Part shown: piece by piece, positions 36,181-44,832 of the stretch | How positions within the stretch are numbered: position 1 is the first letter of the stretch | Layout of the letters: every line of letters starts with the position of its first letter | Source of the DNA: Hymenobacter mucosus | GTDB lineage: Bacteria > Bacteroidota > Bacteroidia > Cytophagales > Hymenobacteraceae | DNA: 64,000 nucleotides | Assembly (NCBI RefSeq): GCF_900188255.1 | Contig: NZ_FZNS01000001.1 | Coordinates: forward strand, 186,001 to 250,000 | Reading direction: 5' to 3' | The notes under the pieces: generated by a model | Seen by the model: only the letters and a program-made list of their open reading frames with translations | Told to the model about the DNA's origin: nothing | The model's database searches: none | Position numbers and translations under genes: made by a program

Positions 36181-36939
36181 TTAGAGGCGTACGGGAATGC
36201 CATCGGCCCGCAGGTGTTCTTTCAGCTCCCGGATGCCGATTTCACCAAAGTGGAAGATACTAGCGGCCAGACCTGCATCGGCGTGGGCCTGCTGAAATAC
36301 GCGGGTGAAATCCTGCATGGAGCCCGCCCCCCCAGAAGCTACCACCGGCACCGACACGGCCCGGCTTACGGCCCCCGTAATATCAAGCGCGAAGCCATCC
36401 TTAGTACCATCGTTGCTCATAGACGTGAGCAGGATTTCACCCGCGCCCCGGTCGGCGGCCTCGCGGCACCACTGCACGGCATCAAACCCGGTATTGTGGG
36501 TGCCGGCGCGGGTGTAAATCTGCCACCCTTCGGGCTCGTGGTAGCGCGCATCGGCGGCCACTACAATACACTGGGACCCGAAGCGCGCCGCCAGCTCGTC
36601 AATCAGTTCCGGGCGGGCCAAGGCGGCGGAGTTGATACTGACCTTGTCGGCGCCATTCAGCAACAGTGCTTCCACATCGGCCACCGTGCCAATGCCGCCG
36701 CCCACGGTGAAGGGAATATCCAGTTCCCGGGCCACATCGCGCACCAGCGCTACCAGCGTTGCGCGCTTCTGGTTGGTGGCCGTAATGTCAAGAAATACTA
36801 GCTCGTCGGCGCCCTCACGGGCGTAGCGGGAAGCCAACGCCACGGGGTCGCCCGCGTCGCGCAGGCCCTCAAAGCGCACGCCCTTCACGGTGCGGCCGTC
36901 CTTCACGTCGAGGCAGGGAATAATACGTTTCGTTAGCAT
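36181..36939 (-). CDS. hisF: Imidazole glycerol phosphate synthase, cyclase subunit
   Basis: HisF is the TIM-barrel half of the glutamine-amidotransferase enzyme that makes IGP and AICAR. The 252-residue product begins [21 protein letters not shown] with catalytic Asp11 and contains [27 protein letters not shown], the ammonia-gate region, [14 protein letters not shown] with the second catalytic Asp, and VVASGGAG. The ATG at 36939 is the standard start. The gap after hisA is 13 bases. Confidence 0.97.
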   Translation of the reverse strand: MLTKRIIPCLDVKDGRTVKGVRFEGLRDAGDPVALASRYAREGADELVFLDITATNQKRATLVALVRDVARELDIPFTVGGGIGTVADVEALLLNGADKVSINSAALARPELIDELAARFGSQCIVVAADARYHEPEGWQIYTRAGTHNTGFDAVQWCREAADRGAGEILLTSMSNDGTKDGFALDITGAVSRAVSVPVVASGGAGSMQDFTRVFQQAHADAGLAASIFHFGEIGIRELKEHLRADGIPVRL

Positions 36940-36952
36940 AGGGCGATGGTGC

Positions 36953-37669
36953 TTACAGCCAGGGTTGCAGTTGAGCCAAGGTAATGGTGCCTTCGTAGAT
37001 GGCCTTGCCAATGATGGCCCCGTGCATGCCACTAGCTGCCAGGGCTTCTACATCGGCAATGGTGGTAACTCCGCCGCTGGCTACCAGCCGCGCGGCCGGG
37101 GCCTGCTGCCGCAGATGCTGATACGTGTCCAGGGCGGGGCCTTGCAGCTTGCCATCCTTACTCACATCGGTGCATATAAAAGTAGTGGCGCCAGCCTCCA
37201 GGTAGTCCATAAGAAACTCCTGCAGGGTCCGCTCACTCTGCTCGGCCCAGGCGTTGATGGCAATGCGGTTGTCGCGGAAGTCGGCCCCCACAATAACGCG
37301 GTCAGCCCCGAAGGTCTGAAGCCAGCCGCGTACGGTTTCGGGCTCCCGTACGGCAATGCTACCGGCCGTGATTTGGTGGGCGCCCGCGTCGAACGCCTGG
37401 CGCAGGGCTTGCTCACTTTGCAGCCCGCCGCCGAAGTCAATGGTGAGACGGGTATGGCGCGCAATACGCTCCAGCACCGGCAAATTAACGGGCTGCTTGG
37501 CCCGGGCTCCATCCAGGTCTACCAAATGCAGGCGCCGCACCCCGTGCTGCTCAAAGCGCTGGGCCACGGCCAGCGGATCGTTGTCGTAGGTAGTTTGCTG
37601 GGCGAAGTCGCCCTCGGTAAGGCGCACGCACTGGCCGTTGATGAGGTCAATGGCGGGAATGATTTCCAT
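36953..37669 (-). CDS. hisA: ProFAR isomerase
   Basis: HisA catalyses the Amadori isomerisation of ProFAR to PRFAR. The 238-residue TIM barrel begins [22 protein letters not shown] with catalytic Asp8 and has [39 protein letters not shown], and the second acid in [13 protein letters not shown]. It shares the half-barrel duplication pattern with hisF, its neighbour. Position in the operon: sixth of eight. Confidence 0.97.
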   Translation of the reverse strand: MEIIPAIDLINGQCVRLTEGDFAQQTTYDNDPLAVAQRFEQHGVRRLHLVDLDGARAKQPVNLPVLERIARHTRLTIDFGGGLQSEQALRQAFDAGAHQITAGSIAVREPETVRGWLQTFGADRVIVGADFRDNRIAINAWAEQSERTLQEFLMDYLEAGATTFICTDVSKDGKLQGPALDTYQHLRQQAPAARLVASGGVTTIADVEALAASGMHGAIIGKAIYEGTITLAQLQPWL

Positions 37670-37721
37670 GGGTTAGGAACACGACCCACGAACCGGTACT
37701 AAAAGCAGCCGGGTCGTAGCA

Positions 37722-38312
37722 TTAAAGTTTCAGAAAGTTTTCCAGGATGCGCGTGCCCACCGGGCCGCTCTTCTCAGTGTGAAATTGCACGGCCGCAAAG
37801 TTACGATGCTGCACGGCGGCACTGAACGGGGCGGGGTACGTAGCCTGGGCAATGGTATACTCTCCCACCGGCGCATAGTAGCTGTGCACAAAATACACGT
37901 AGTCTTCCTCGCGCAGGCCTTCGAACAGCGGTGACCGAAGTTCTTGCAGCGTATTCCATCCCATGTGGGGTACTTTGTACTCCGCGGCGGCTGAAAAACG
38001 TACCACATCAAACGGCAGGATGCCGAGCATCTGGGTTCCGCCACCCTCCTCGCTGTGACGGCCCAGTAGTTGCATGCCCAAGCAAATTCCGAGGAAGGGT
38101 TGCGTCAGGGTGGGCAGCAACTCGTGAAGGCCTTGGGCCCGCAACTCCCGCATAGCTGAGGCGGCTTCTCCTTCCCCCGGAAAGAGAATCTTGTCGGCGC
38201 TTCGGATGAGCTCATGGTCGGCCGTAAGGGTGGCCCGGACTCCCAAGCGCTCCAAGGCAAAAAGCACCGACTGCACATTGCCACCTTTGTAGTTAATGAC
38301 TGCTATTTCCAT
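37722..38312 (-). CDS. hisH: Imidazole glycerol phosphate synthase, glutaminase subunit
   Basis: HisH is the class I glutamine amidotransferase subunit that feeds ammonia to HisF. The 196-residue product has the oxyanion-strand region LFPGEGEAASAMREL, the nucleophile elbow PFLGICLGMQLLG (Cys), and the C-terminal His/Glu pair in NFAAVQFHTEKSG. Upstream lies a 177-base gap separating it from hisB and containing a perfect palindrome. Confidence 0.97.
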   Translation of the reverse strand: MEIAVINYKGGNVQSVLFALERLGVRATLTADHELIRSADKILFPGEGEAASAMRELRAQGLHELLPTLTQPFLGICLGMQLLGRHSEEGGGTQMLGILPFDVVRFSAAAEYKVPHMGWNTLQELRSPLFEGLREEDYVYFVHSYYAPVGEYTIAQATYPAPFSAAVQHRNFAAVQFHTEKSGPVGTRILENFLKL

Positions 38313-38459
38313 TTGAGAATACCTAGGTCAGATTGGTGTTTATTCATTTGTTTTACCATTTGTATAAACGCTGACTTGGATTTGTTAGATCGAACATTCC
38401 CTCTTACTGGCTAGAGCGCCCTGCTGCTGGCCGTAGTCGCAACTCCTTGGCTACTACCC

Positions 38460-38489
38460 TTTACTCATTTGTATATACAAATGAGTAAA
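38460..38489. promoter_or_regulatory. Perfect 30-bp AT-rich palindrome between hisB and hisH
   Basis: TTTACTCATTTGTAT (38460-38474) and its exact reverse complement (38475-38489) abut directly after the hisB stop codon. A half-site copy, CATTTGTATA, recurs at 38357-38366 in the same gap. It lacks the GC core of a terminator, so an operator or an mRNA-processing element is as likely as termination. Confidence 0.5.
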
Positions 38490-39602
38490 CTATAAAATCC
38501 CCTTGGTGCTCGGTATTTCCATCTTCCCTGCATCACGTACCAGCGCCATCTTAATGGCTTTGGCTACGGCTTTAAAGATGGCTTCTATCTTGTGATGCTC
38601 GTTCTGCCCCTCCGCCTTAATATTGAGGTTGCAACGGGCGGCATCGGAAAAGCTTTTAAAGAAATGGTAAAACATTTCAGTGGGCATATCGCCTACTTTT
38701 TCCCGCTTGAATTCAGCATCCCACACAATCCAAGGACGCCCGGAGAAGTCGATAGCCGCCTGGGCTAGTACGTCGTCCATGGGAAGGAGGAATCCATAGC
38801 GCGCCAGTCCGCGCTTGTCACCGAGGGCGTGTGTGAAGGCTTCGCCCAAAGCAATAGCCGTGTCCTCAATGGTGTGATGCTCGTCGATGTGGAGGTCACC
38901 TTGCACCGTAATTTTCAGGTCTACCCCCGAGTGCTTGCTGAGCTGATCCAGCATATGGTCAAAGAAGCCCAGGCCAGTATGCATCTGCGGACGGCCATTG
39001 CCGTCGAGGTTTAATTCGATGCTGATTTTGGTTTCGTTGGTGTCGCGTTGTACTACGGCAGTACGAGCGGGCAGCCGCAAAAACTGGTATATTTTTTCCC
39101 AGCTCATCGTAGTAAGTGCGGCACGCTCGTCCTCCTCCCCTGCCGGTTTTAATAAAATAGACTGGCAGCCTATATTTTGGGCTAGCTCCACATCCGTAAG
39201 TCGGTCGCCAATGACAAAGGAGTTCGGCAGGTCATACCCATGAGTTTGGTCAAAGTAGCGGGCCAGCATACCGATCCCAGGTTTACGGGTCGGCAGGTTT
39301 TCGTGGGGAAAGCTCCGGTCGATATGCTCCCGCACAAACTCGACTCCTTCTGAACGAAGAATGTCAAGCATCATCGTATGAGCCGGCCAGAACGTCTCCT
39401 CGGGGAAGCTGTCGGTGCCCAGACCATCTTGGTTGCTCACCAGCACCAGTTCGTAATCCAGCTCGCGGGCAATACGTGCCAACCCGCTGATGGCCCCCGG
39501 CACAAACTGAAATTTCTCTCGGGTCAACGAGTCAACCTGAAAATCCGTCGACGGCTCAATAAGGATGGTGCCGTCGCGGTCAATGAAGAGTACCTTTTTC
39601 AT
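38490..39602 (-). CDS. hisB: Histidinol-phosphatase / imidazoleglycerol-phosphate dehydratase
   Basis: This is the bifunctional HisB (370 residues). The N-terminal HAD phosphatase half has [13 protein letters not shown] (Asp8, Asp10), the metal-site region and [13 protein letters not shown]. The C-terminal dehydratase half, from about residue 175, has the metal-binding motifs [37 protein letters not shown] and the duplicate [16 protein letters not shown]...[16 protein letters not shown]. It supplies steps 7 and 9 of the pathway. Confidence 0.97.
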   Translation of the reverse strand: MKKVLFIDRDGTILIEPSTDFQVDSLTREKFQFVPGAISGLARIARELDYELVLVSNQDGLGTDSFPEETFWPAHTMMLDILRSEGVEFVREHIDRSFPHENLPTRKPGIGMLARYFDQTHGYDLPNSFVIGDRLTDVELAQNIGCQSILLKPAGEEDERAALTTMSWEKIYQFLRLPARTAVVQRDTNETKISIELNLDGNGRPQMHTGLGFFDHMLDQLSKHSGVDLKITVQGDLHIDEHHTIEDTAIALGEAFTHALGDKRGLARYGFLLPMDDVLAQAAIDFSGRPWIVWDAEFKREKVGDMPTEMFYHFFKSFSDAARCNLNIKAEGQNEHHKIEAIFKAVAKAIKMALVRDAGKMEIPSTKGIL

Positions 39603-39737
39603 AAAGCGTGCGCGGAGCTATTAGTCCGCGAATCGTTGAGCGTAAAATACCACGTGCTTGCGGGAATAGGCAAACACGGCTCGGCGGCAGCGGGGGCCAG
39701 CTTCCGAGGAAGGCCCCACTGCCGCTGAAGCGTTCTA

Positions 39738-40787
39738 TTACTTGTATTCCTGCAGGGCCACTAACAGCTGTTCGTTTTCCTGGGGCGTACCGACGGTCAG
39801 TCGCAGGGTGCCGGCGCAGCCCGGCTGCGTAGTGCGGTTGCGGACAATGATGCCCCGCGCCACAAGGTAGTCATAGACAGCAGTAGCGTCAGGGCGGAAG
39901 CGGGCGAGCAGGAAGTTGGCATCGGAGGGAAAAACGTGCTCCACAATTTCCAGCTTTGGCAACGCAGCCGCTAGCTCATCGCGGCCGCGCAGCAGCGCCT
40001 CACGCATCTGTTCAAAATGCGGAGCGTCGCGCAGAGCCGCCAGGGCGTGCTGCTGCGTCGCCTCCGACACGTTGTAAGGCGGCTTGATTTTGTTGAGGTA
40101 GCCAATTACATCCGGCGAGGCAAAGGCCATGCCTAGGCGCAGCCCCGCCAAACCCCACGCCTTGGAAAAGGTTTGCAGCACCACCAGATTCGGAAACTCC
40201 GCCAGACGCGTGGTCCAACTCGGCGCCGCGGCAAAATCCGCATAGGCTTCGTCTACAACTACTAGGCCGCGGAAGCCGCGCAAAATTTCCTCGATAGCGG
40301 CGGCATGGAGCAGGTTGCCCGTGGGATTGTTGGGCGAGCAGAGAAAAACAATTTTAGCATCCGAAGCCACTACCTGCTGCACCGTTTCGGGGGACAGCTG
40401 GAAGTCGGCAGTCAGCGGCAAGCGCTCCAGGGCCACGTCGTTTAGGTTGGCGGCTACCTCGTACATGCCGTAAGTAGGCGGCAAAATTAGAATCTTGTCT
40501 TGCCCGGGCACGCACACCAAGCGCACTAGCAGGTCAATGGCCTCGTCGGAACCGTTGCCCAGAAAAATCTGATTTTCGGCTACCTTCTTTACCTGAGCCA
40601 ATTCTGCCTTCACGGCGCGCTGCAGCGGATCGGGGTAGCGGTTGAACAGCTCGGGACCGGCGCTACCCAGGCTGTTCTCGTTGGCATCGAGCATGACATG
40701 GGCCTCGCCCTGAAATTCATCGCGGGCAGAAGAATACGGTTTCATTGCCCGGATGTTGGGGCGAACGAGGCTAGTTAAATCAAACAT
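39738..40787 (-). CDS. hisC: Histidinol-phosphate aminotransferase
   Basis: HisC is the PLP-dependent aminotransferase of step 8. The 349-residue product has the fold-type I landmarks: LDANENSLG and NRYPDP near the N-terminus, GNGSDEAIDLLVR, SPNNPTGNLL, VVDEAYADFA, and the PLP-lysine region QTFSKAWGLAGLRLG. The ATG at 40787 (MFDLTSLVRPNI) is the standard start. It lies between hisD and hisB in the operon. Confidence 0.96.
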   Translation of the reverse strand: MFDLTSLVRPNIRAMKPYSSARDEFQGEAHVMLDANENSLGSAGPELFNRYPDPLQRAVKAELAQVKKVAENQIFLGNGSDEAIDLLVRLVCVPGQDKILILPPTYGMYEVAANLNDVALERLPLTADFQLSPETVQQVVASDAKIVFLCSPNNPTGNLLHAAAIEEILRGFRGLVVVDEAYADFAAAPSWTTRLAEFPNLVVLQTFSKAWGLAGLRLGMAFASPDVIGYLNKIKPPYNVSEATQQHALAALRDAPHFEQMREALLRGRDELAAALPKLEIVEHVFPSDANFLLARFRPDATAVYDYLVARGIIVRNRTTQPGCAGTLRLTVGTPQENEQLLVALQEYK

Positions 40788-40883
40788 GGAAACACTAGAG
40801 TTACTGATGGCGCGCACGTGGCGCGGGTCCGATTTTTCGTTTGGCCGACCTGAGGCGGGCCGCCGCTGGTTTACACCAACGTG

Positions 40884-42188
40884 TCACTTGTTCTGCTCCG
40901 GGGCCGCTAATGACTCCAGCCGTAGCGTGACGGCGCGGGCGTGGGCACGTAAGCCTTCGGCTTCGGCCATTGTTTCCACTACCGGCCCCACCTGCAGTAG
41001 CCCTTCGGCGGTGATGCGCTGGAAAGTTATCTTCTTAAAGAAAGAATCGAGCGACACGCCGCTGTAGTTGCGGGCATAGCCATTGGTAGGCAGCGTATGG
41101 TTTGTACCCGAGGCATAGTCGCCAGCCGCTTCCGGGGTCAGATGCCCCAGGAATACGGACCCCGCGCTGGTCACTCCTTCGGCAAGTTGCTCGGGGTTCC
41201 GCACGGCCAGAATCAGGTGCTCAGGGGCGTACTGGTTGGAGAAGTACAGCATTTCTTCCGGCGTACGCAGCAAAATGGACCGGCTTTCCGTCAGGGCTTG
41301 CGTGGCCACAGCGGCCCGGGGCAGCTCGGCCAGTTGGCGCGCTACTTCGGCCTGAGTAGCTTCCAAAATCGGCATTGAGTCGGACAGCAGAATTACCTGG
41401 GAGTCGGGACCATGCTCGGCCTGGCTCAGCAAGTCGGCCGCCACGAAAGCCGGGTTGGCCGACGCATCAGCAATGACAAGAACTTCCGACGGACCCGCGG
41501 GCATGTCGATGGCTACCCCATAGCGGGACGCTAGCTGCTTGGCCGCCGTCACGTAGCGGTTGCCGGGACCAAAAATTTTGTCCACGGCCGGCACCGAGTC
41601 GGTGCCGCCAGTGAGGGCCGCCACGGCCTGGGCTCCGCCTGCCTTGATAATGGTAGTGATACCCAGCAAGTGAGCCGTAAACAAGATAACGGCGTTTACG
41701 GAGCCGTCTTGCTGAGGTGGCGTGGTCAGCACTATCTCGGGGCAGCCCGCCAAACGGGCCGGCACGCCCAGCATCAGCAGGGTACTAAACAACGGCGCCG
41801 TGCCGCCGGGGATATATAGGCCTACCCGCTGCACGGGCACCGAGCGGCGCCAGCACGACACGCCGGGCATGGTTTCTACCCGCTTTTCCTCTTCGCGCTG
41901 GGTTGCGTGAAACTTCCAGATGTTGGCGTGCGCCTGACGGATGGCCGTCTGGAGTTCGGCGGGTACCTGGACTACGGCCGCGGCCAGCTCCTCGGGGCTC
42001 ACGCGCAGGTCGTGCAGCTCCGCCCGATCAAACTGACGGGCGTAGTCGCGCAGGGCTACATCGCCCCGCTGGCGCACATCCTCGAAGATTTGCTGCACAC
42101 GTTGTTCCACATCGTGGGCCTGCTGGGCAGCAGCGCGTTGCTGCAGGGCAGCCCAATCGGCTTGTGGGGGATATTGAATGAGTTGCAT
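40884..42188 (-). CDS. hisD: Histidinol dehydrogenase
   Basis: HisD performs the last two oxidations to histidine with Zn2+ and NAD+. The 434-residue product has GLYIPGGTAPLFSTLLMLGVPA, GGAQAVAALTGGTDSVPAVDKIFGPGNRYVTAAK, DMPAGPSEVLVIAD, LLSQAEHGPDSQVIL with the metal-binding Gln/His, and SGTNHTLPTNGYARNYSGVS. The ATG at 42188 is chosen over longer in-frame options with no family similarity. Confidence 0.97.
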   Translation of the reverse strand: MQLIQYPPQADWAALQQRAAAQQAHDVEQRVQQIFEDVRQRGDVALRDYARQFDRAELHDLRVSPEELAAAVVQVPAELQTAIRQAHANIWKFHATQREEEKRVETMPGVSCWRRSVPVQRVGLYIPGGTAPLFSTLLMLGVPARLAGCPEIVLTTPPQQDGSVNAVILFTAHLLGITTIIKAGGAQAVAALTGGTDSVPAVDKIFGPGNRYVTAAKQLASRYGVAIDMPAGPSEVLVIADASANPAFVAADLLSQAEHGPDSQVILLSDSMPILEATQAEVARQLAELPRAAVATQALTESRSILLRTPEEMLYFSNQYAPEHLILAVRNPEQLAEGVTSAGSVFLGHLTPEAAGDYASGTNHTLPTNGYARNYSGVSLDSFFKKITFQRITAEGLLQVGPVVETMAEAEGLRAHARAVTLRLESLAAPEQNK

Positions 42189-42322
42189 GCTGTCGAAACG
42201 AGAGGCAAGAAGTGAGATTCTGCACACCTTATATATAAGGAGTACGGGTAGCATGGTGGAAGCTCGCGGCGGCAGGGCCAAACTCGTCCCGTATCACGCC
42301 TGCTTTCCTAATCCTGCTTCGG

Positions 42323-43174
42323 TTAGCTAATCATCTTCTCAATGGGTAGCACCAGAATGCCTTCGGCGCCGACGGCTTTGAGTTGGCCGGTGATGTGCCA
42401 AAAGTCGTCCTCATTTATAACCGACTGCACCGACACCCAGCCCTCTTCCGCCAGCGGAGTTACCGTGGGCGACTTGATACCGGGCAACAGGGCCTTCACC
42501 GCGTCAAGCGCCGCGGTGGGTGCATTGAGCAGAATGTATTTGTTGCGGCGGGCGCGGCGCACGGCCTGCATCCGGAACTGTAGCTGTTCCAGAATCTCTT
42601 TTTTCTCGGCGCTCATCTTCTGGTGGGCGATGAGAACGGCTTCCGAGCGAAACACGGTTTCTACTTCCCGCAGGCCATTACCGAGCAAGGTAGAGCCGCT
42701 GCTCACGATGTCGCAAATGGCCTCGGCCAACCCAATGCTGGGGGCAATTTCTACCGACCCGCTAATGGTATGCAAGTTGGCTTCTACTCCCCGCTCCCGC
42801 AGGTAGGCACCCAGGATTTCCGGGTACGAAGTCGCAATATTTTTCCCCTGCAGGTCTGCCACCGAGTCATACGCGGCAGCCCGGGGCACGGCCAAACTCA
42901 GGCGGCACTTGCTAAAGCCCAGGCCTTCAATTTCCAGGTGGGGCAAGCCCGCTTCCACGAGTACGTTTTGCCCAACGATGCCCAAGTCGGCCACCCCATC
43001 CTGCACGTAGCCGGGGATGTCGTCGTCGCGCAGGTAGAGAATTTCGAGGGGAAAGTTGGTGGCTTCGGTTTTGAGCTTGTAGCTGCTGCTCAGAAAGCTG
43101 ATGCCGCACTCCCGGATCAGGTTGAGGGAGTCTTCGCTAAGGCGGCCCGACTTCTGGATGGCAAGACGAATCAT
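42323..43174 (-). CDS. hisG: ATP phosphoribosyltransferase, long form
   Basis: HisG starts histidine synthesis by joining ATP and PRPP. The 283-residue product is the long form with its own C-terminal ACT-like regulatory domain (KSPTVTPLAEEGWVSVQSVINEDDFW), so no HisZ is needed and feedback by histidine is expected. Visible motifs are the N-terminal LAIQKSGRLSEDSLNLI, DLGIVGQNVLVE, and the PRPP loop ICDIVSSGSTLLGNGL. It is the first structural gene of the his operon and lies about 210 bases downstream of a histidine-rich leader peptide. Confidence 0.97.
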   Translation of the reverse strand: MIRLAIQKSGRLSEDSLNLIRECGISFLSSSYKLKTEATNFPLEILYLRDDDIPGYVQDGVADLGIVGQNVLVEAGLPHLEIEGLGFSKCRLSLAVPRAAAYDSVADLQGKNIATSYPEILGAYLRERGVEANLHTISGSVEIAPSIGLAEAICDIVSSGSTLLGNGLREVETVFRSEAVLIAHQKMSAEKKEILEQLQFRMQAVRRARRNKYILLNAPTAALDAVKALLPGIKSPTVTPLAEEGWVSVQSVINEDDFWHITGQLKAVGAEGILVLPIEKMIS

Positions 43175-43302
43175 GGGGTAGTAAGAAAGTAGCGAGTAAA
43201 AGACAGCTAGCGGCCACCCAACGGGGCACTCACTAGAAATTTGCTCAGGGGAAATAGTAGGAAGCGGTACGGCAAGCAGGACCCGAACGTTGGAACTGGG
43301 CC

Positions 43303-43357
43303 ATAAAAGGCCGGGGCCACCTGAGTGCGGGGGCCGGCGAACCTAGTGCGGCTCGCC
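43303..43357 (-). promoter_or_regulatory. his attenuator: antiterminator and terminator
   Basis: On the minus strand GGCGAGCC (43350-43357) can pair with GGTTCGCC (43336-43343), a 7-of-8 match. The second arm overlaps the 5' arm GCCGGCC (43332-43338) of a GC-rich hairpin whose other arm GGCC-cc-GGC (43310-43318) is followed by TTTTAT (43303-43308). The two structures exclude each other, the arrangement of a transcription attenuator, and they sit about 30-80 bases after the leader-peptide stop. Confidence 0.6.
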
Positions 43358-43387
43358 CAACGGGGTCAATATGATGCGTATATTCCT

Positions 43388-43426
43388 CTAGAAAGAGGAA
43401 TGATGCCCGCGATGATGGTGATGCAA
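43388..43426 (-). CDS. Histidine-rich his operon leader peptide
   Basis: A TTG-started frame of 12 residues reads (M)HHHHRGHHSSF and stops with TAG. Six of the eleven residues after the start are His, including a run of four. It lies between a promoter candidate (43525-43532) and hisG, which is exactly where ribosome stalling on His codons would sense charged tRNA-His. The stop codon falls inside a small hairpin ATTCCTC/GAGGAAT. No ATG is present in the frame and no ribosome-binding site is evident, so the TTG start is an assumption; upstream sense codons in the frame could belong to a longer peptide. Confidence 0.7.
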   Translation of the reverse strand: MHHHHRGHHSSF

Positions 43427-43699
43427 TACGCGCAGCCCGGCCGGGGCGCCACTACGAGGGGCAGCCAGCTGGCAGAGGGGGCTAAGGACTAATGCGGCGT
43501 AAAGCATACAGGCAGATTGCGAGGCAAATGTACGCGCCGGGCCGTAGGATGGAAACTTTTCAGGGAAAAATTTACCACAAAGGCAGACCTTTACGTTGTT
43601 CTAGTTCTCCAACCAGAAGTTGGCACCATTGTTTCAGGATGGCGGGAGACCCGTTTCTTGGCCTTGCTCACCTTCTGCTCACCACTTGTTGCGCTGCGT
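43427..43699. other. Divergent regulatory gap between his leader and the DUF2911 gene
   Basis: Besides the his promoter this gap contains the plus-strand promoter region of the DUF2911 gene: a TTTACGTTG near 43590 resembles the TAnnTTTG type with one mismatch. No other gene is supported here. Confidence 0.4.
43525..43532 (-). promoter_or_regulatory. his operon promoter (-7 element)
   Basis: The minus strand reads TACATTTG, a perfect TAnnTTTG, with GTTTCC about 18 bases upstream as a possible -33 element. Transcription would start near 43518, giving a leader of about 345 bases before hisG that contains the leader peptide and attenuator. Confidence 0.55.
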
Positions 43700-44716
43700 A
43701 TGTTTTCTATTGCCCGGTTTTCGGCTCGTCTGGGCCTGGGTCTGAGTATGGCTTTTGCATCAACGGCTGCCTGGGCCCAAACCACCCCTGCGCTACCAAC
43801 TGACACGGCCTTTGTCAAGCGTCCGGTGGCTACGCCGCCCGCCGCCCCCGTGCAGCCGGCTAGCCCCGGCGCGGGGGTACCCACGGCGCCCGCGTCCATG
43901 GCTAGTGCTCAGCCCGTTCAGCTGCCTCTACCCCAAGCAAGCCCCCACGCGGTGGTTACCCAAACGATAGGGTTGACGGAGGTAACGGTAGATTACCACG
44001 CCCCTGCCGTACGCAACCGTACCGTATGGGGTGGTTTGGTGCCCTACGACCAATTATGGCGGGCCGGCGCGAATGAGAACACCCTAATTCGCTTTTCAAC
44101 TCCAGTGGTATTACACGGGCAAATGATTCCGGGCGGGCAGTACTCCTTCTACGTGTTTCCCCACGCCGATAAGGAATGGGAACTGGTACTAAACCGCGTC
44201 ATCAACCACTGGGGCACCGAGAACTACGACCCTAAGGCCGACGTCATTCGCATTCCAGTAATGGCCGAGACGGCCCCATTTCACGAAACCTTGCTCTACT
44301 GGTTTTCCGAAATAAAGCCCACGGGAGCCCACTTAAACCTGACGTGGGAAAAGCGCACGTTGGTGCTACCCATCGAAACTGAAGTGCACAAGCAGGTTAT
44401 CAGCGGCATTGAGCAGGTACTACAGCAGAAGCCCGGCGACTGGCAGCTTCTTGCCCAGGCCGCCGACTACATGGTGCAAAACAATATCCAGCCCGAGCGC
44501 GCCCTCACGCTCATCAACGAGTCGCTGAAGCTACAGGACGCCGCCACCAACAACTGGATTAAGGCGTGCTTGCTGGCGCAGCAGCAAGATTTCGGGACGG
44601 CTGTGGTGTATGCTCGCAAAGCTATTAAGCTGGTAGATAAGGAAGATTCGACCGTAAAGAACCAGCTCCCTACCATGCGCATAGCCCTCACGGAGTGGCA
44701 GGCGAAGGCCTACTAA
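43700..44716 (+). CDS. DUF2911 secreted protein
   Basis: The 338-residue product has a signal peptide (MFSIARFSARLGLGLSMAFASTAAWAQ), a Pro/Ala-rich linker, and then the DUF2911 domain: SPHAVVTQTIGLTEVTVDYHAPAVRNRTVWGGLVPYDQLWRAGANENTLIRF, GGQYSFYVFP, WGTENYDPKADVIRI. The C-terminal 110 residues are helical TPR-like repeats (AADYMVQNNIQPERALTLINESLKLQD). DUF2911 proteins are common in Bacteroidota and have no assigned function. Divergent from the his operon; convergent with the TonB-dependent receptor gene. Confidence 0.88.
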   Translation: MFSIARFSARLGLGLSMAFASTAAWAQTTPALPTDTAFVKRPVATPPAAPVQPASPGAGVPTAPASMASAQPVQLPLPQASPHAVVTQTIGLTEVTVDYHAPAVRNRTVWGGLVPYDQLWRAGANENTLIRFSTPVVLHGQMIPGGQYSFYVFPHADKEWELVLNRVINHWGTENYDPKADVIRIPVMAETAPFHETLLYWFSEIKPTGAHLNLTWEKRTLVLPIETEVHKQVISGIEQVLQQKPGDWQLLAQAADYMVQNNIQPERALTLINESLKLQDAATNNWIKACLLAQQQDFGTAVVYARKAIKLVDKEDSTVKNQLPTMRIALTEWQAKAY

Positions 44717-44739
44717 CACGACCATTACCTCCCAACGAC

Positions 44740-44794
44740 AGCGGGGAGCTGCCGCCGCGTTTGCCAGATGGCTGCACGGCGGTAGCTCCCCGCT
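44740..44794. terminator. Bidirectional terminator
   Basis: AGCGGGGAGCTGCCGCCG (44740-44757) and CGGCGGTAGCTCCCCGCT (44777-44794) form an 18-bp stem with one mismatch, between the convergent DUF2911 and TonB-receptor genes. Confidence 0.8.
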
Positions 44795-44832
44795 GTTCTA
44801 TTCTACCCTGCCTATCCTATTGAGTGGCCGCC

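Noticed and set aside
36890..37702. Long plus-strand open frame opposite hisA and hisF
   Set aside because: Antisense to two conserved his genes; low-complexity Gly/Gln-rich translation without recognisable motifs.
43517..43699. N-terminal extension of the DUF2911 protein
   Set aside because: The extension lacks family similarity and would place the signal peptide internally; MFSIARFSARLG at 43700 is a normal signal peptide.
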